In this document: positions 1 through 11,396 of the stretch, in pieces
Layout of the letters: each line of letters starts with the position of its first letter
How positions within the stretch are numbered: position 1 is the first letter of the stretch
Assembly (NCBI RefSeq): GCF_000715075.1
Contig: NC_134082.1
Coordinates: 105,130,399-105,194,398 of the forward strand
DNA from: Nicotiana tabacum
Taxonomy: Eukaryota > Streptophyta > Magnoliopsida > Solanales > Solanaceae
Direction: 5' to 3'
Length of the DNA stretch: 64,000 nt
Program-made: the position numbers and the translations under genes
The notes under the pieces: generated by a model
The model's database searches: none
What the model was told of the DNA's origin: nothing
The model's input: only the letters and a program-made list of their open reading frames with translations

Positions 1-55
1 AAGTGGCAATCCGTTAATGAAGAAATTAAGAATTGTTGAATAATTAGGTTGTAAC

Positions 56-976
56 TGAAAGTACAATGGGGGAGAACTGATTTTAAAACTTAGTTGACTA
101 AAAGAGAAATTAGTCGACTAAACTTCACAGTTGGATTAGTTGCATCTGAAGTATATTATGTAGAATAAAAAATAAAGGAGGCACAACGATTTTATACTAG
201 TTCAATATAAGTGTGGTATCTATATCCAGCTTCCTTGGATCACAAGGGTTCTATTAGATCTTCAATAAGTCTTTACAACAGTGATGGTTTTAGTATGTTC
301 ACCACCAACAATATTCAACAACAATGTTTGTCTAACTTTGACATAACTCTTGTTTTGTTTTCTAACTCTTCCTATCTTTGCGACACTTGTAGACTCAAGA
401 ATACAATATTTGTACTAAGAACTAGAAAGGTATAGAAAAAGACGTTAAGTTGCGTCATCTTTTTTGTCCTTCCACTTCTTCTTTAATAGTGCTCGATAGG
501 GCTTCTGATTTCTCTTTTCTAGGATTGCAAAAGATCATTGATTGGAGGTCTTTCATGTGAGGCATAGTCTTCTAAGAGTAGGACCCAAGAGTAGCCCCAT
601 AAATCTAGCTTTGAGAGGTATGGCCAGATTCATTTTCAGTTTGAAGTTTGGCTCCTCCAATTAACTTCTCTTAAGAGCTTCCGCAGATTTACGTTGATTG
701 GATCTCTTTACTTCCTTGCATGCTCGAGAATCTTTTTCTCATTTGATTGATTGTCTTTCCTTCCTTGTTTCTTGTTTGATTGATTCTTTTTTCATCTTTG
801 TATCCATTTGATATGGAGTTTGAATAACATAGTCGTTGACTCCCTCTGATATGCTTATATGATTTTCTTTCCTTTCTTGCATTCATCAGAGCCGTTGCGA
901 ATATGCACACAAAGTAGAATGACATTAGTCAAGGCACTTTAGATTATTGATCATTATTAAAATTCTAAACCTAACA
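56..976 (-). repeat. 3' LTR of the SIRE-like copia element
   Basis: This 921-base LTR reads TG...CA and aligns along its length with 6249-7177, with scattered substitutions and small indels (roughly one base in ten by eye). Translated pieces inside it are repeated in the other LTR and are not genes. The divergence suggests an old insertion. Confidence 0.85.
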
Positions 977-1330
977 ATCTCCCGTTTTTGATGATGACAA
1001 TAATCCAAAAAGAGTCTGACTAATTTAGAGGATACTTCCCTTTCAAGATGTACTTCTACTCCCCTGCCTTTGTGCCCTTGTTTGCACGCTCCCCCTGTCT
1101 TTGTACACTTTTTCTTCTCCCCTTTGACATCAATCAAAAAGAACAAGAAGAGATACAGAGAATAATACCTAATAATAATAACAGTTAAGCATGCAAAAAT
1201 ATATACATCTAACAGTTATACCATGCTTAGTCGGTTGTATGCCCATCCAAACACAACCAAAAGAGAAGTTTTATCAAACAACACAAAAAAATAAAGAAAA
1301 GATTGTTTAAACATCCCAAACACTCAATTC
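977..1330 (-). other. 3' untranslated stretch next to the copia 3' LTR
   Basis: Directly inside the left LTR the plus strand carries pyrimidine-rich blocks (around 978-990, 1052-1095 and 1110-1125). On the element's strand these are polypurine tracts, the expected plus-strand priming region. No coding sequence is seen. The stretch ends at AATTC (1326-1330), the left TSD of the nested solo LTR. Confidence 0.5.
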
Positions 1331-3339
1331 TGTTACATCCCATGTTTTCGTATGTGAAAGTACACCATAAATAAATTAATGAAAACTCAAAAATTAGATG
1401 TTACATCCCGCATTTTTGAACGTTAAAGTTTCGTCGTAAGTTAATCGACGTAAGCTCGAGAACGAGATTATTTTTAGATTATAAGCATTATGCTATTTCA
1501 AACAAGTGATGAGTAAATTCGTGAAGGTGAAAGAGTAAGCAAATCGAAGAAAATGAATTTTGCCGAAGTTTGACATTTGAGGTAAAATACAGCCCGAGCT
1601 AATACCCGGTATTTATGAACTAGTATCATACAAGGTACCACATGGCCATGATAGTAAGGTGTATAAAGTGTGATAAAAGTAAGTAGTATTTTAAGTAATT
1701 TGAGAAAATTCTCAATTATGTGGATACTGGTTAATTGTGGATTTTTGGTGGAAGATTAACCATGTAATTATGGAATAAGTGAATAATTTTTGGATAAGAC
1801 TTATAAAAAATCAATGTGGAAACAACCCCCAATTCCCTATGTATGACTCTTAAGTTAAATATATAGGTGGCAAGGTTTGATGATTTGACAAAATCTTCTA
1901 ACATCAATTATATACCATTTTAAGAAAAAGGGAATCATTATGTCTTAAAGACATAAATTTCATCTCCACTTTTATTAAGTGAGATTTTAAGAATTCAAAA
2001 TGTGATATCTTGTATCAAGACCAAATCGAGTAACCAAGAACGCAAGAGATGGAAAACATGAAATTGCTTCGGAAAATTCAAGGTCCGATTATGCGAAAGA
2101 TGCAAATCTAAGGAAGCACGGTATAATATTTCTCAAGAATATCATACGGAATTTTCTCTACTTCGATCCGCCGTTTGGTATTATCGCAATTGACGTGTGT
2201 TAGAGGGATTTTCAAGAGAATCGGCTCAGATATGTTAATGTTATCCCTTCTTTCTTTTTGGCATGATCCAAATAATACAAATGAAGCAAGCAAAATACGC
2301 AACTTTCCTAAATCACTCTATTCATAGCAATACTGAGGGTGTCCCTATTCTTGATTCCCCATGTGAATTATTATCATATCTTCTGTTCATGGGTCTCAAA
2401 AAAATACATATTTGATAAAGTTTATCCGAAAGACATATCGATTTTTATGGCATTCCGAGAAAATCTTATTAACATATTTCTTCTGCATTTCATGCATTTA
2501 TTCATGTAGATTGACCCATGACCAGATGACATTATATACGCGTATATATGTATATTATATTTATATGGGATATGAGAAAATGTTATGGCGTTATATACGC
2601 ATCACCACCTGATCAGCTGGTATACGTTAATCATTTTGCCCACAGTGGCTGAGATTATATGATAGGATGCCCTCAGAGGCCTGATGATGTTACGACACAT
2701 GTACCTATGTACGACATGATGTTCATACGCATATGCATGACATAATAAGTATTTCATGATTTACAAAGTTATCCGGACTTACAGGTTGAGTCATGTACTC
2801 CATACTTCTTCCATGTTTGTTATGTACTTACATATGCGCCTTACATACTCGGTAGATCATTCATACTGATATCCCGTTTGCCTGAGGATACTGCTTTTCA
2901 TGCCCGCAGGTCCCGATAAACAGGTCGAGAGCCCTCCAAGTAGGCTATCAGCTCAGCAAAAGATGTTGATGCTCTCTATTTGCTTCGGAGTTGCTTGTTT
3001 GGTTAGTATGATATAGACCTGTATTGTTTGGTATGGCGGGACTCTGTCCTGACCTTTATAAAAATTATATATTCTTAGAGGCTTATAGACAAATGTCATG
3101 TACGTAAAAGATTGTATGACCTTGTCGGCTTATGTTCAGCATATGAATGATTATTTTGGTCTTATAGGCCCGTATGTCTTATGTATAAGTTGGTATCACA
3201 TGTTATATTCTACTTATCTCACGGCAGCCTTTCGGCTCAGTTATCTATGATAGTATGACATGAAAAGATATGTTATGTTGGTACTCGATTGGGCAGAGTA
3301 CCGGGTGCCCGTCGCGGCACATCGGTTTGGGTCGTGACA
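1331..3339. mobile_element. Solo LTR of a Ty3/gypsy element
   Basis: The block starts TGTTACATCCC, ends GGGTCGTGACA, and is bordered by a perfect 5-bp duplication AATTC (1326-1330 and 3340-3344). It contains no retrotransposon coding domain. At 2009 bases it has LTR size, and the TGTTACATCCC...GTCGTGACA ends fit a chromovirus-type (Tekay/Del-like) LTR; that lineage call is from memory. Inside it the first 68 bases are followed at 1399 by a second, diverged copy of the LTR start. A TSD on both sides of a single LTR indicates recombination between the two LTRs of a former full element. Confidence 0.8.
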
Positions 3340-3344
3340 AATTC

Positions 3345-4871
3345 CTACCAAGGAAATACTTCAAAGTGTTGATCACTTTGATGCAAAAACTGTCATAGGA
3401 TGCATCAATATCCTTGGGAACTTTGGTCAACTTCTCAGTGACATCCTACATAGCCTTGATCCCTTGCCTCTTTGTGGCTTGAAGGGTGATCCTTAACCTA
3501 GCCACATCTTCTCCAATTTCCTTTTATCATTTCCCTGATCTTGTCCACTTGTTCATGCATAGAAGTTAGCAATTTTTTGATACTTGCAATATTTTGCTGC
3601 ATCAGTAGCAATTGATATGAGGAAGAGGATTTGCGTGCTTTAGATTTAATCCCTCCAGTGCGTTATTGAGGGGTGAATTCTAGTGCTTTGTCCTTCTTGA
3701 ACCAAGTTCCCTCAATCAGAGTGTACTCTATCATAATAAAGGTAGTTTTATCATATGTGTTAGAGATATTTTTAGGGGCATAGGGGGGTAAATCTACTTT
3801 CATAACTTGCAAGATGTGAGAGATTAGTAAACCATAAGGCAAGCTGTTAATAAAAGATGAGACATCCCTGATGCTTTCAAGCATGTACTGACGCCCCCAC
3901 GCAAACCAATTAATAGCCTTTCCATTCACAAGAATGTACAGGACAAACACATCTATGAGAGACAAGTTGCTAAGAGAACCAATATGGGGTAACTGGGTGG
4001 TAGAATAATGTGGGCTAGTACACGGTGCTCAAATTTTAGATTTTTGGAACCAATATCAGGAGGGTTTTCAGACAAAATACTTTTTGCTTCTTCAAACGAC
4101 ACTTCAAAACTATCAGGCCAAGAATGTTGCACAAAGAAACTATACCCAACAAACTTAGTTGCAAAAATCTTTTCAAACTGATAAGAATCAAGAATAATGC
4201 GATTTCCCAAAACCATGGATTTTGAGTCATCTTTATCATTCACCAATAAATTCATATAAAACATATGCACAGGCTTTTTATAGATAGTGTCACTACCAGT
4301 TATAAATAAGGAGAGGTTTTTGAGTTTCAAACACAGAGATGACATCACAGTGAGAGTTTTTCATATATTTTTAACTTACAGTGCGACCATAGGCATTCGG
4401 CTTCCCTTTGTAGGCAACAAATTTGCTTTCTCTTTGGGACTATAGAAGTTCATCTTGTCTTCAGGCCCAAATTCTATGCTTTCTGTTTTTCCTCTCTTTT
4501 GAGATGACTATTTGGGGATGGACTCCTTTGGATATTTTCAGCCTTCTTTTGAGCTATTGGGATATCTTCCTGAGAATCACTAGACTCATCCTCGAACTGT
4601 TGATGATCTGTACTTTCTGATGAATCAACATCCACCGGATCATCAATTTGATGGTTTTTCTTGAAGCGATGGCTTATTCTAGGTATGGAGGAAGATGGAG
4701 AGGGTTTAGAGAGAAGCTTTCTTTGTGATAGTGGGAGGTATGAATGAGAAGAGGGGTTAAAAGGAGGGTGAGTGATGATGAATGGACACCTCGATTCTGG
4801 AGAGACGTGTGAAAGACAATTGAAAAGTTGCCTTCTGCAAGCCCGCTGTCAATCATATAATTAATGCGCAT
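3345..4871 (-). pseudogene. Env-position third ORF of the copia element (Transposase_32-like), broken
   Basis: Minus-strand reading frames at 3953-4348 and 3663-3965 form one product joined by a frameshift near 3955-3965. The second piece carries the motif FVLYILVNGKAINWFAW, which I associate with the plant 'putative plant transposon protein' family (Transposase_32-like). Upstream (about 4400-4870) the strand encodes a Ser/Asp/Lys-rich segment. Downstream (3345-3660) it encodes a Lys-rich, probably coiled-coil tail with frame breaks. It lies between the RNase H remnant and the 3' LTR, where SIRE-type elements carry their extra, env-like ORF. No signal peptide or clear membrane span is visible. 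The family name is moderate confidence and the function is unknown. Confidence 0.5.
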
Positions 4872-4974
4872 TCAAAGTAATCAAATACACTTAGAGATAT
4901 TTTAGCCGAAAATCACGAAGAATACTTATAGAATATTTTCTAAAATAGGCAAATTTAGAGAAATTAAATGGGAA

Positions 4975-5795
4975 TCAAGCAATACCAATTTTATCACGAA
5001 GAGAATAAAATCTCTCTTCAAGCAGTGGTTTTGTGAAAATATCTGCTAACTGATTTCAGTATTAATAAATTCTAACATAATGTCACATTTTGCAACATGA
5101 TCACGGATAAAATAATGCTTAGTCTTAATGTGCTTAGCCCTAGAATGATGCATATAATTTTTTGAAGGGCAAATAACACTAGTATTGTCACACATAATTG
5201 GAACATAATTAAACACAATTAAGACCTAAATCATAGCTTAACAGTTGATGCATAATCTATAGGACTTGAGTGCAGAAGTTGCATATAGCCAGATATTCTA
5301 CTTCAGTAGTAGATAAGGCAACACAACTTTGTTTCTTGTTGTGCCAAGATATAAAGGATTTCCCATGTAATTAGCACATTCCACTTGTACTTTTTCTATC
5401 AATATGGTCACCCGCAAAATCTGTATCTGAAAAACCTTTGAGATCAAAGACATTTAAGCTTTCCTACCATAGTTCATAGTCGACTTTCCCTATCAGATAT
5501 CTGATAATACGTTTAATAACAGTCAAGTGGGTTTTTATTGGGAGCTGACTGATATCTTGCACATTTGTAAACACTAAACATAATAAGGTCGACTAGCTGT
5601 AAGATAAAGTAGAGATCCAATCATACCTCGATACATTATTTTATCAACACTCTTACCATCTTTATCTTCATCAAGGGTGGTTGATGAACTCATAGAAGTC
5701 CTTATGGCCTTAGCATTAGACATGCCAAACTTCATGTAAAGCTCTTTTGTATATTTTGTCTCACTAATGAAAGTCCCTTTCTATAATTGCTTGAT
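4975..5795 (-). pseudogene. Copia RNase H domain and end of pol, broken
   Basis: Minus-strand translation in shifting frames gives the usual copia RNase H blocks: a TTEVEYLAI-like segment (about 5300-5320), CDNTSVI (about 5190), and an H-x-R-x-KHI-x-T-x-HYFIRDH block (about 5095-5150). The pol terminus follows near 4985-5040 (DIFTKPL-like, with one stop codon). Several stops and indels prevent one open frame. It continues directly from the RT fragment on its right. A working domain would degrade the RNA strand of the RNA:DNA hybrid; this copy cannot be translated whole. Confidence 0.75.
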
Positions 5796-6190
5796 TTATA
5801 GCCCAAGGAAGAAGGTTAATTCTCTCATCATACATATTTCAAATTCTCCTTTTATGATGTTTGAAAAATTCTTGCATAACACTGGGGTTACTACTTCCAC
5901 AAAAGTATTATCTACATAAATTTGGATAATTAAATTACCTTCAGTTGATCGTTTGATAAAGAGAGTAGTATTAATATTACCTCTATCAAACCCATGTTTG
6001 ACTAGAGATGAACTTAGCCTTTCATACCAAGCTTTGGGAGCTTTCTTTAACCCATACAAGGCTTAGATAACTTGAAGACATGATTTAAAAGGATTCATTT
6101 ACAAGTCTTGGGGGTTGCTTAACGAACACTTCCTCAGAGATAAAATTGTTAAAGCAACCAGTCTAGCTTTATTTGAGCGAGGTTTCCTAG
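5796..6190 (-). pseudogene. Copia reverse transcriptase, C-terminal half, broken
   Basis: The frame at 5796-6059 contains YGLKKAPKAWYERL, then a degenerate catalytic box reading YVDNTFVE where copia RTs have YVDD(I/T)(I/V)F. The second catalytic Asp is therefore Asn. Upstream, around 6065-6150, another frame gives EEVFVKQPP, the segment just before this one in copia RTs, with a stop between them. Beyond about 6190 similarity is lost, and the PBS lies only about 45 bases away. This is the edge of the deletion that removed gag, protease, integrase and the RT fingers. Confidence 0.8.
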
Positions 6191-6235
6191 TAGTCAATTC
6201 TGTTTGAGCAATTAGGCAATATTTGTGAGTCCTTA

Positions 6236-6246
6236 CTCTGATACCA
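6236..6246 (-). promoter_or_regulatory. Primer-binding site, initiator tRNA-Met type
   Basis: On the minus strand the bases read TGGTATCAGAG, the standard PBS complementary to the 3' end of initiator tRNA-Met. Two bases separate it from the LTR boundary at 6249. It fixes the orientation of the element and marks 6249-7177 as the 5' LTR. Confidence 0.85.
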
Positions 6247-6248
6247 AT

Positions 6249-7177
6249 TGAAAGTACAAGAGGAGGGATGAATTATAACCGATTTTAAAACGTAGTTGAC
6301 TAAGAAAGGAATTAGTCGACTAAACTTCACAGTACGATTAATTACAACAGAAGTAAATTATGCAGAATAAAAAAATGAAGGAGGCACATCAATTTTATAC
6401 TGGTTCAGTACTGGTGTGGTACCTACGTTTAATTCCCTTGGGTCACAAGGGTTCTCCTAGATCTTTAATAAGTCTTTACAACAGTGATGATTTTAGTACA
6501 TTCACTACCAACGATATTCAACAACAATGTTTGTCTAACTTTTACACAATTCTTGTTTTATTTTCTAACTCTTCCCATCTTTTGCGACACTTGTAGACTC
6601 AAGAATACAATGGTTGTACTAAGAATTAGAAAGGTATAGAAACATATGTTAAGTTGCATCAGCTTCCTTATCCTTCTACTTCTTCTTTAATAGTACTCAA
6701 TGAGGCTTCTGATTTCTCTTTTCTAGGATTGCAAAGATCATTATTTGGAAGTCTTTGCTTGTGAGGCATAGTCTTCTAAAAGTAGGACCCAAGGGTAGCC
6801 CCTGAATCTAGCTTGAGAGGTATGACCAGATTCATTTTCAATTTAAAGTTTAGCTCCTCCAATTAACTACTCTTAAGAGCTTCCGCAAATTTCCCTTGAT
6901 TGGCTCTCTTTCCTTCCTTGCATGCTCGAGAATATTTTGCTCATTTAATTGATTGTTTTTCCTTCCTTGTTACTTATTTGATTGATTCTTTTTCATTCTG
7001 GTATCCATTTAATATGGAGTTTGAATAACATAGTTGTTGGCTCCCTCTGATATACTTATACGATTTTCTTTTCTTTCATGTATTCATGAGAGCCGTTGCG
7101 AATTTACTCATAAAGTGGAATGACATTAGTCAAGGTGCTTTTAATTATTGATCATTATTAAAATTCTAAATCTAATA
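6249..7177 (-). repeat. 5' LTR of the SIRE-like copia element
   Basis: This 929-base partner of 56-976 has the same order of blocks, including the 'agtcgactaaacttcac' segment and the shared end ATTATTGATCATTATTAAAATTCTAA. The terminal CA is changed to TA. The TSD copy GTAAT follows at 7178-7182. Confidence 0.85.
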
Positions 7178-7265
7178 GTAATGAGTTGTGGTGTCATATA
7201 GTCCATACAAAGTTATCATAAATTGAAAAAGAGTGACATAAAATTAACAAATTAGTTACATTATA

Positions 7266-7570
7266 CACAACTAAAAAAACAGCTGATTTGCGACCGAAAA
7301 AATTAGTCAGAAATTTTCGACTGATTTGGTCGAAATTTTCAAAAATAATATTTGTTATATTTTTTTAATTCTATAGACTATTTTTTCGGCAACATTGGTC
7401 GCAACATTTAGCACAAAAATCCGGAATAAAAGATTGTGACAGATTCAGTCAGAAACTAAAAGTCAAACAATTTTATTTGACCATTTGCGACTGAAATGAA
7501 CGCAAATTTATTTAAATTTTGGTCAAATTATTTTTTTAAAGTTGCAACTAAAACGGTCGCTAGATTTCGA
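7266..7570. repeat. Left subterminal repeat region of the CACTA element
   Basis: Repeated, mutated motifs of the form TTTGCGACCGAA, CGACTGATTTGGTCG and GCGACTGAAATG occur in both orientations over about 300 bases. In En/Spm-type elements such repeats bind the TNPA-like protein. The mirrored set is at 10985-11396. Confidence 0.65.
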
Positions 7571-8544
7571 TGGAATCAGTAGCAGATCTTTTTTAAAACC
7601 CTAGCCCCGCCCCCATTTCTTTCTTCTTCTCTTTTCTTTCTTTCTTTTCTCTTCTTCCTCCATTGAGACCCCCAGACCCCCCAGCCCGCTGCTCACCAGA
7701 AAAGGTACGTCACTCTCTTCCCTCTTCTTCCCCAACCCTCCTTTTTTTAAAACCCATCCCCTATATCCGCCCCCTTCCCTCACCCATTCGTTTTACCCAA
7801 CCGCAGAAAAGATTTGTTTAATATCGAGTGTTGTTTGTTCTACTTTTTTTTTTTAACTTACATTTGTCATTTACAACAAATTAAATTTGTTTGACAATCA
7901 TGATTTGATTTCGTTTTATCCTAGAGTTAACGAAATCAAGCCGTGTATACCCAACATAACATGTCGTAGATAAAATTAACAAGATTATAAGTTGCCCATC
8001 TGCTAGAAAGAATTGAATTTAGGATAAAGAAGTTCAATTTTCAACCATTCTGCTTTCTAACATATTCAAAAGGTGCCCTCTAAACATCACTAACTAAACG
8101 AAAGAAATGTTAACTATTGATCTGTACAAATTGGTTTGGGATATTATTATTATCATTTAGAATTGTTAAACTATTAAGAGAAATTTCATGGACGATGATA
8201 GCTTAGCCATTAAAGGACTTCTCTTTGCAAGTTTGTTCTACACTATATTTATTCAATGAAGGGTTCCCATATCAATTCCTTGTATAATGTTGTCCCCTCT
8301 TCATTTTAAATAGACTTTATGATACTAAAACTAATTAGATTCTTTAATGCATTGGATTTTTGGGATGCTTGAATGTACCTAAAAGAAAAGAAAATGTATT
8401 CTTCTCTCAATTGAAAATCGACCCATTTGGTTAATTGTTAGGTGTTTCTGATTTTATCACCTTGCCGTATTATTTGCAAGATGTGTTATTTGGTATGCAT
8501 GCCTTAACTACATATGTATGGATAAGATGCACTTATTGTAGAAG

Positions 8545-10734
8545 ATGGATCCCGGAGAGCGCAAGCCAAATCAAGAGGAGGGAGGTATACATCTACAAAA
8601 TCTGACAATTATCATTTTGTAAACATGTGAAAACATCAAGTTAAAGGCATGACTGCAAAAGCTTGAAATAATTGGTTAACTTTTGCTTAATAATATTGTT
8701 TCTTGTCCAGTGCATTATTCAGAATATTTTCAGAGGTTAGGAATATTTGCGGGGAGTAATTATGAAGAGAATCACGGGATTTGTAAGATAAGGTATTATT
8801 TGGTTGAGCATGTAGTTAGTTTGGTTCCCTATGTGAACAGTAATAGAGGATATAATTAAATTTGAAACTATTTGAATTGCCATAGATGTATTAATATTTA
8901 AGCTTGAAGCTAAATTCACTTTTGAAATTGAGGTTAATACCTACCTATATGTGATTTTAACAATTTCGAAGTTTATGTATATGTGGAATTGTTAACTTTA
9001 GAGATGATTTGGAATTGTATTAAGTAGTTATAATTTAAAACCTTAGGTTTAAGTTAAAGAAGTTAAGCTTATTATCGCTTCCTAATTTATTACACAGATG
9101 GATTCTCGCGGTAAAAAAATAAAAAAATTTAAGAAGAAAAAACACATTTTACCTAGATCAAGTCAGCTTCCTCCACCTACACCAAATATGAGCCTTCCTC
9201 CTATGCCTCCTCGTCCTTCCATGCCAGCTTCACAGTCATCTGACTTTTTCAAAGTCCCTCCCACCTCTAGCTTGCTTTAGTATTACTCCATGCCTTCTCA
9301 TGGTGGCTCAGCTTCGACCACCATTAATTTTATACCCACACCTCATTTTTCAGCTTCTTCCCGGCGTGATCCTGCTAGTCAGTTTGGTGGTTCACCACCG
9401 ATTGCATCCCCGAGCCATCATAGTAGCCAGCATGGTACTTCATCTTTTGTGCCTCATACATCACCAACCCAATTATCATCTCCATCATCATCCACTCCAA
9501 GTATATCTAGAGGCTCTCATGCAGCTGCATCCCCATCAACCTGTACTTCTACAATTGTTGGTATAGTGAGACAGTATACTGGAGGGATTGTACAGTACGA
9601 TAATCTTCATCGGTTGATTATCGTCTCCCATGGCAACGAGTGAGTTTTCCTTCAATTTCCTTTTAAAAACTTTCAATAAAATTTTGCATATAATGAATTT
9701 AATGATATTTTATATATTAAATTAAATGCAGGTTTTTGCCAACCTTTCAGGCCACACATATGGTGGTAGAATATATGAAGTTATTTTTTCATGAGCCGTG
9801 AAATTCCTGGAAAGAGATACTGTACCAGATCAGAATGAATATGTGACAACAATTTAAGGTAAGAATAAATTAATTTTTATTAATACTTATCCTCATTCGT
9901 CTAATATTATTTATTCAATTTTGCAGGTTAGATGCGTATGGCAGCTGGCACTTGAAAATCTGGTGAATGATAACTTCGAGAAGAAAGCAAAGAAGCTGAT
10001 AACAAATTCACATCATGCTGCTAGGAAAGGTGGCAATATGCCTAATTGGATAAGTGAAGATGTCTGGAATCAGCTCTTGGCGAAGTGGAACACCCCAGAG
10101 TAGAAGAAAAATAGTGAACAAGCAAAGGGAAACATAAGAAGAAGGACGACACAAGAGAAGGATGGATTGAACCGCGTGCTTGAGAGACATTTGTATGATC
10201 CCAACATCAACACTATATTATTTTTTTATTCTTGGTTTATTTATTTATATAACGTGTATTATTTTTATTTCAGGACAAATATCATATTGATCTTGATGCA
10301 TGGAGACAAACTCAGCCTAAGAGAACTCAGCCGACCCCGGAGGATATGACTACAATTTGGACACAAGCAGCTGGTGGCGTGAATAAAGGTATAAATATTA
10401 TGTAATTATCTATTTTGGTATAATTTGAAAGTTGCTTGTTTGTTTTCTTACTTCCTTTACTTTCTTTTCTTTATTTTTCGTGAAAATAATAAATAAAGGT
10501 CGAGTCTATGGGATTGGAGTACATCCATCCTCCAGTCATCCACCAACAACATTATTCACTAGGGCATCAGTTTCCCAAGAAGACATGGAAGCTATGCGTC
10601 AAAAAGTGGATCAAATATCGCAAGAATTTCAAGCAACTTAGGCTTTGATCCAAAAATTGTTAAAAAAGAAAAGCAAGGAAGGAGCTGCAATGGAATCTGA
10701 GTCTGAGTTTGAGGAGAAGACTGATTCTGAATAA
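8545..10734 (+). pseudogene. Transposase_24-type (Ptta/En/Spm) gene, broken
   Basis: A spliced gene is visible. A possible first exon starts at ATG 8545 and ends near a GTATAC donor at about 8584. A second runs from ATG 9098 to a GTGAGT donor at about 9640; later exons start near 9730, 9927 and 10275. The N-terminal half is Pro/Ser/His-rich low-complexity sequence. The conserved part follows (about 9560-10140): FLPTFQATHMV, a WQLALENLV block, then KKAKKLITNS...AARKGG...NWISEDVWNQLL, the pattern I know from plant Transposase_24. The C-terminus (10500-10734) has a coiled-coil-like QKVDQISQEF segment and an acidic tail. In-frame stops at 9278, near 9836, near 10101 and at 10639 break it. The role inferred from the family is binding transposon ends. 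Exon limits are approximate. Confidence 0.65.
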
Positions 10735-10984
10735 GCTATTTGAATGTTTTAGAGTTAAAGTTAGAGACATGTTTAATTTATGTTTGATAGTTGGTTGTTT
10801 GATTAGTTGATTGAATTGTTATAAATATTACTGTTCATTTTGTAGTAAATATGAATTTTGGATGGTTATACTATGTTTTTGGATTGCTATATTAGGTTTT
10901 TGGTAAATTGTTAGGTGTTTAGTTGGTTGTTTTATTTGGCAGGTGGTGTAATTAGAAACACAACAGAATTCTGCTTAAAAATGC

Positions 10985-11396
10985 CCAGATTTGCGACTGA
11001 ATCAGACGCAAATTTCACAAGGAATTACCCAGATTTGTGACTTTAGTCACAAATTAAAAATTTCTAACAAAATTTAATTAAGATTTGCAACTTAATCAGT
11101 CGCAAATGGAGAATTTCCGATATTTCAAATTAATTAATAATTAATATTTACGATTGTTTCAATCAGAATAATTAATTAAAAATTAATTTTCATTTTAATT
11201 TTTCGACGGAGTCTAATGTCCCCGCATTTTTCAGTTTGCGCAGAATCAGAATTAGTCTCCATTTGTGACTGATTCTGTTACAAATATATTGCGACCACGT
11301 GTTTTTCGACTAACACTTTTCAGTCGCAAATCGGTTAGAAAAATACGATTTGCGACTGATTTGACGGTCGCAAATTTGCTATTTTTTTTAGTATTG
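10985..11396. repeat. Right subterminal repeat region of the CACTA element
   Basis: This is the mirror image of the left end: TTTGCGACTGAATCAG, GCAACTTAATCAGTCGCAAAT, CAGTCGCAAATCGG and GATTTGCGACTGATTTGACGGTCGC follow one another up to the terminal TTTTAGTATTG. Several copies are joined head to head, so the strand could form hairpins. Confidence 0.65.

Larger units (their letters stand above)
56..7177 (-). mobile_element. SIRE/Maximus-like Ty1/copia retrotransposon, internally deleted
   Basis: Two long direct repeats (56-976 and 6249-7177) begin TGAAAGTAC and end CTAACA or CTAATA. GTAAC (51-55) lies outside the left repeat and GTAAT (7178-7182) outside the right one, a 4/5-matching TSD. A tRNA-Met-type primer-binding site lies just inside the right repeat, so the element reads on the minus strand. 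On that strand the order is PBS, partial RT, RNase H, an extra ORF, 3' LTR. Gag, protease, integrase and the N-terminal RT are missing, because recognisable RT starts less than 100 bases from the PBS. A separate solo LTR is inserted at 1331-3339. The env-position ORF and the LTR terminus followed by a pyrimidine-rich TTTTTGATGATGACA block suggest the SIRE/Maximus lineage. The lineage is inferred; the LTR structure is seen directly. Confidence 0.85.
7266..11396 (+). mobile_element. CACTA (En/Spm) DNA transposon, decayed
   Basis: The left end reads CACAACTAAAAAAA and the right end, reverse-complemented, CAATACTAAAAAAAA. Each differs by one base from CACTACTAAAA, the canonical CACTA start. The flanking triplets are ATA (7263-7265) and ACA (11397-11399), a 2/3-matching 3-bp TSD. 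Both ends hold many copies of 'TTTGCGACTGATTTGG'-type subterminal motifs in both orientations, a hallmark of this superfamily. Between them lies a spliced, broken gene with a Transposase_24-type product. At 4.1 kb it lacks any recognisable TNPD-type catalytic transposase, so it would need an enzyme supplied in trans even before its decay. Confidence 0.75.
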
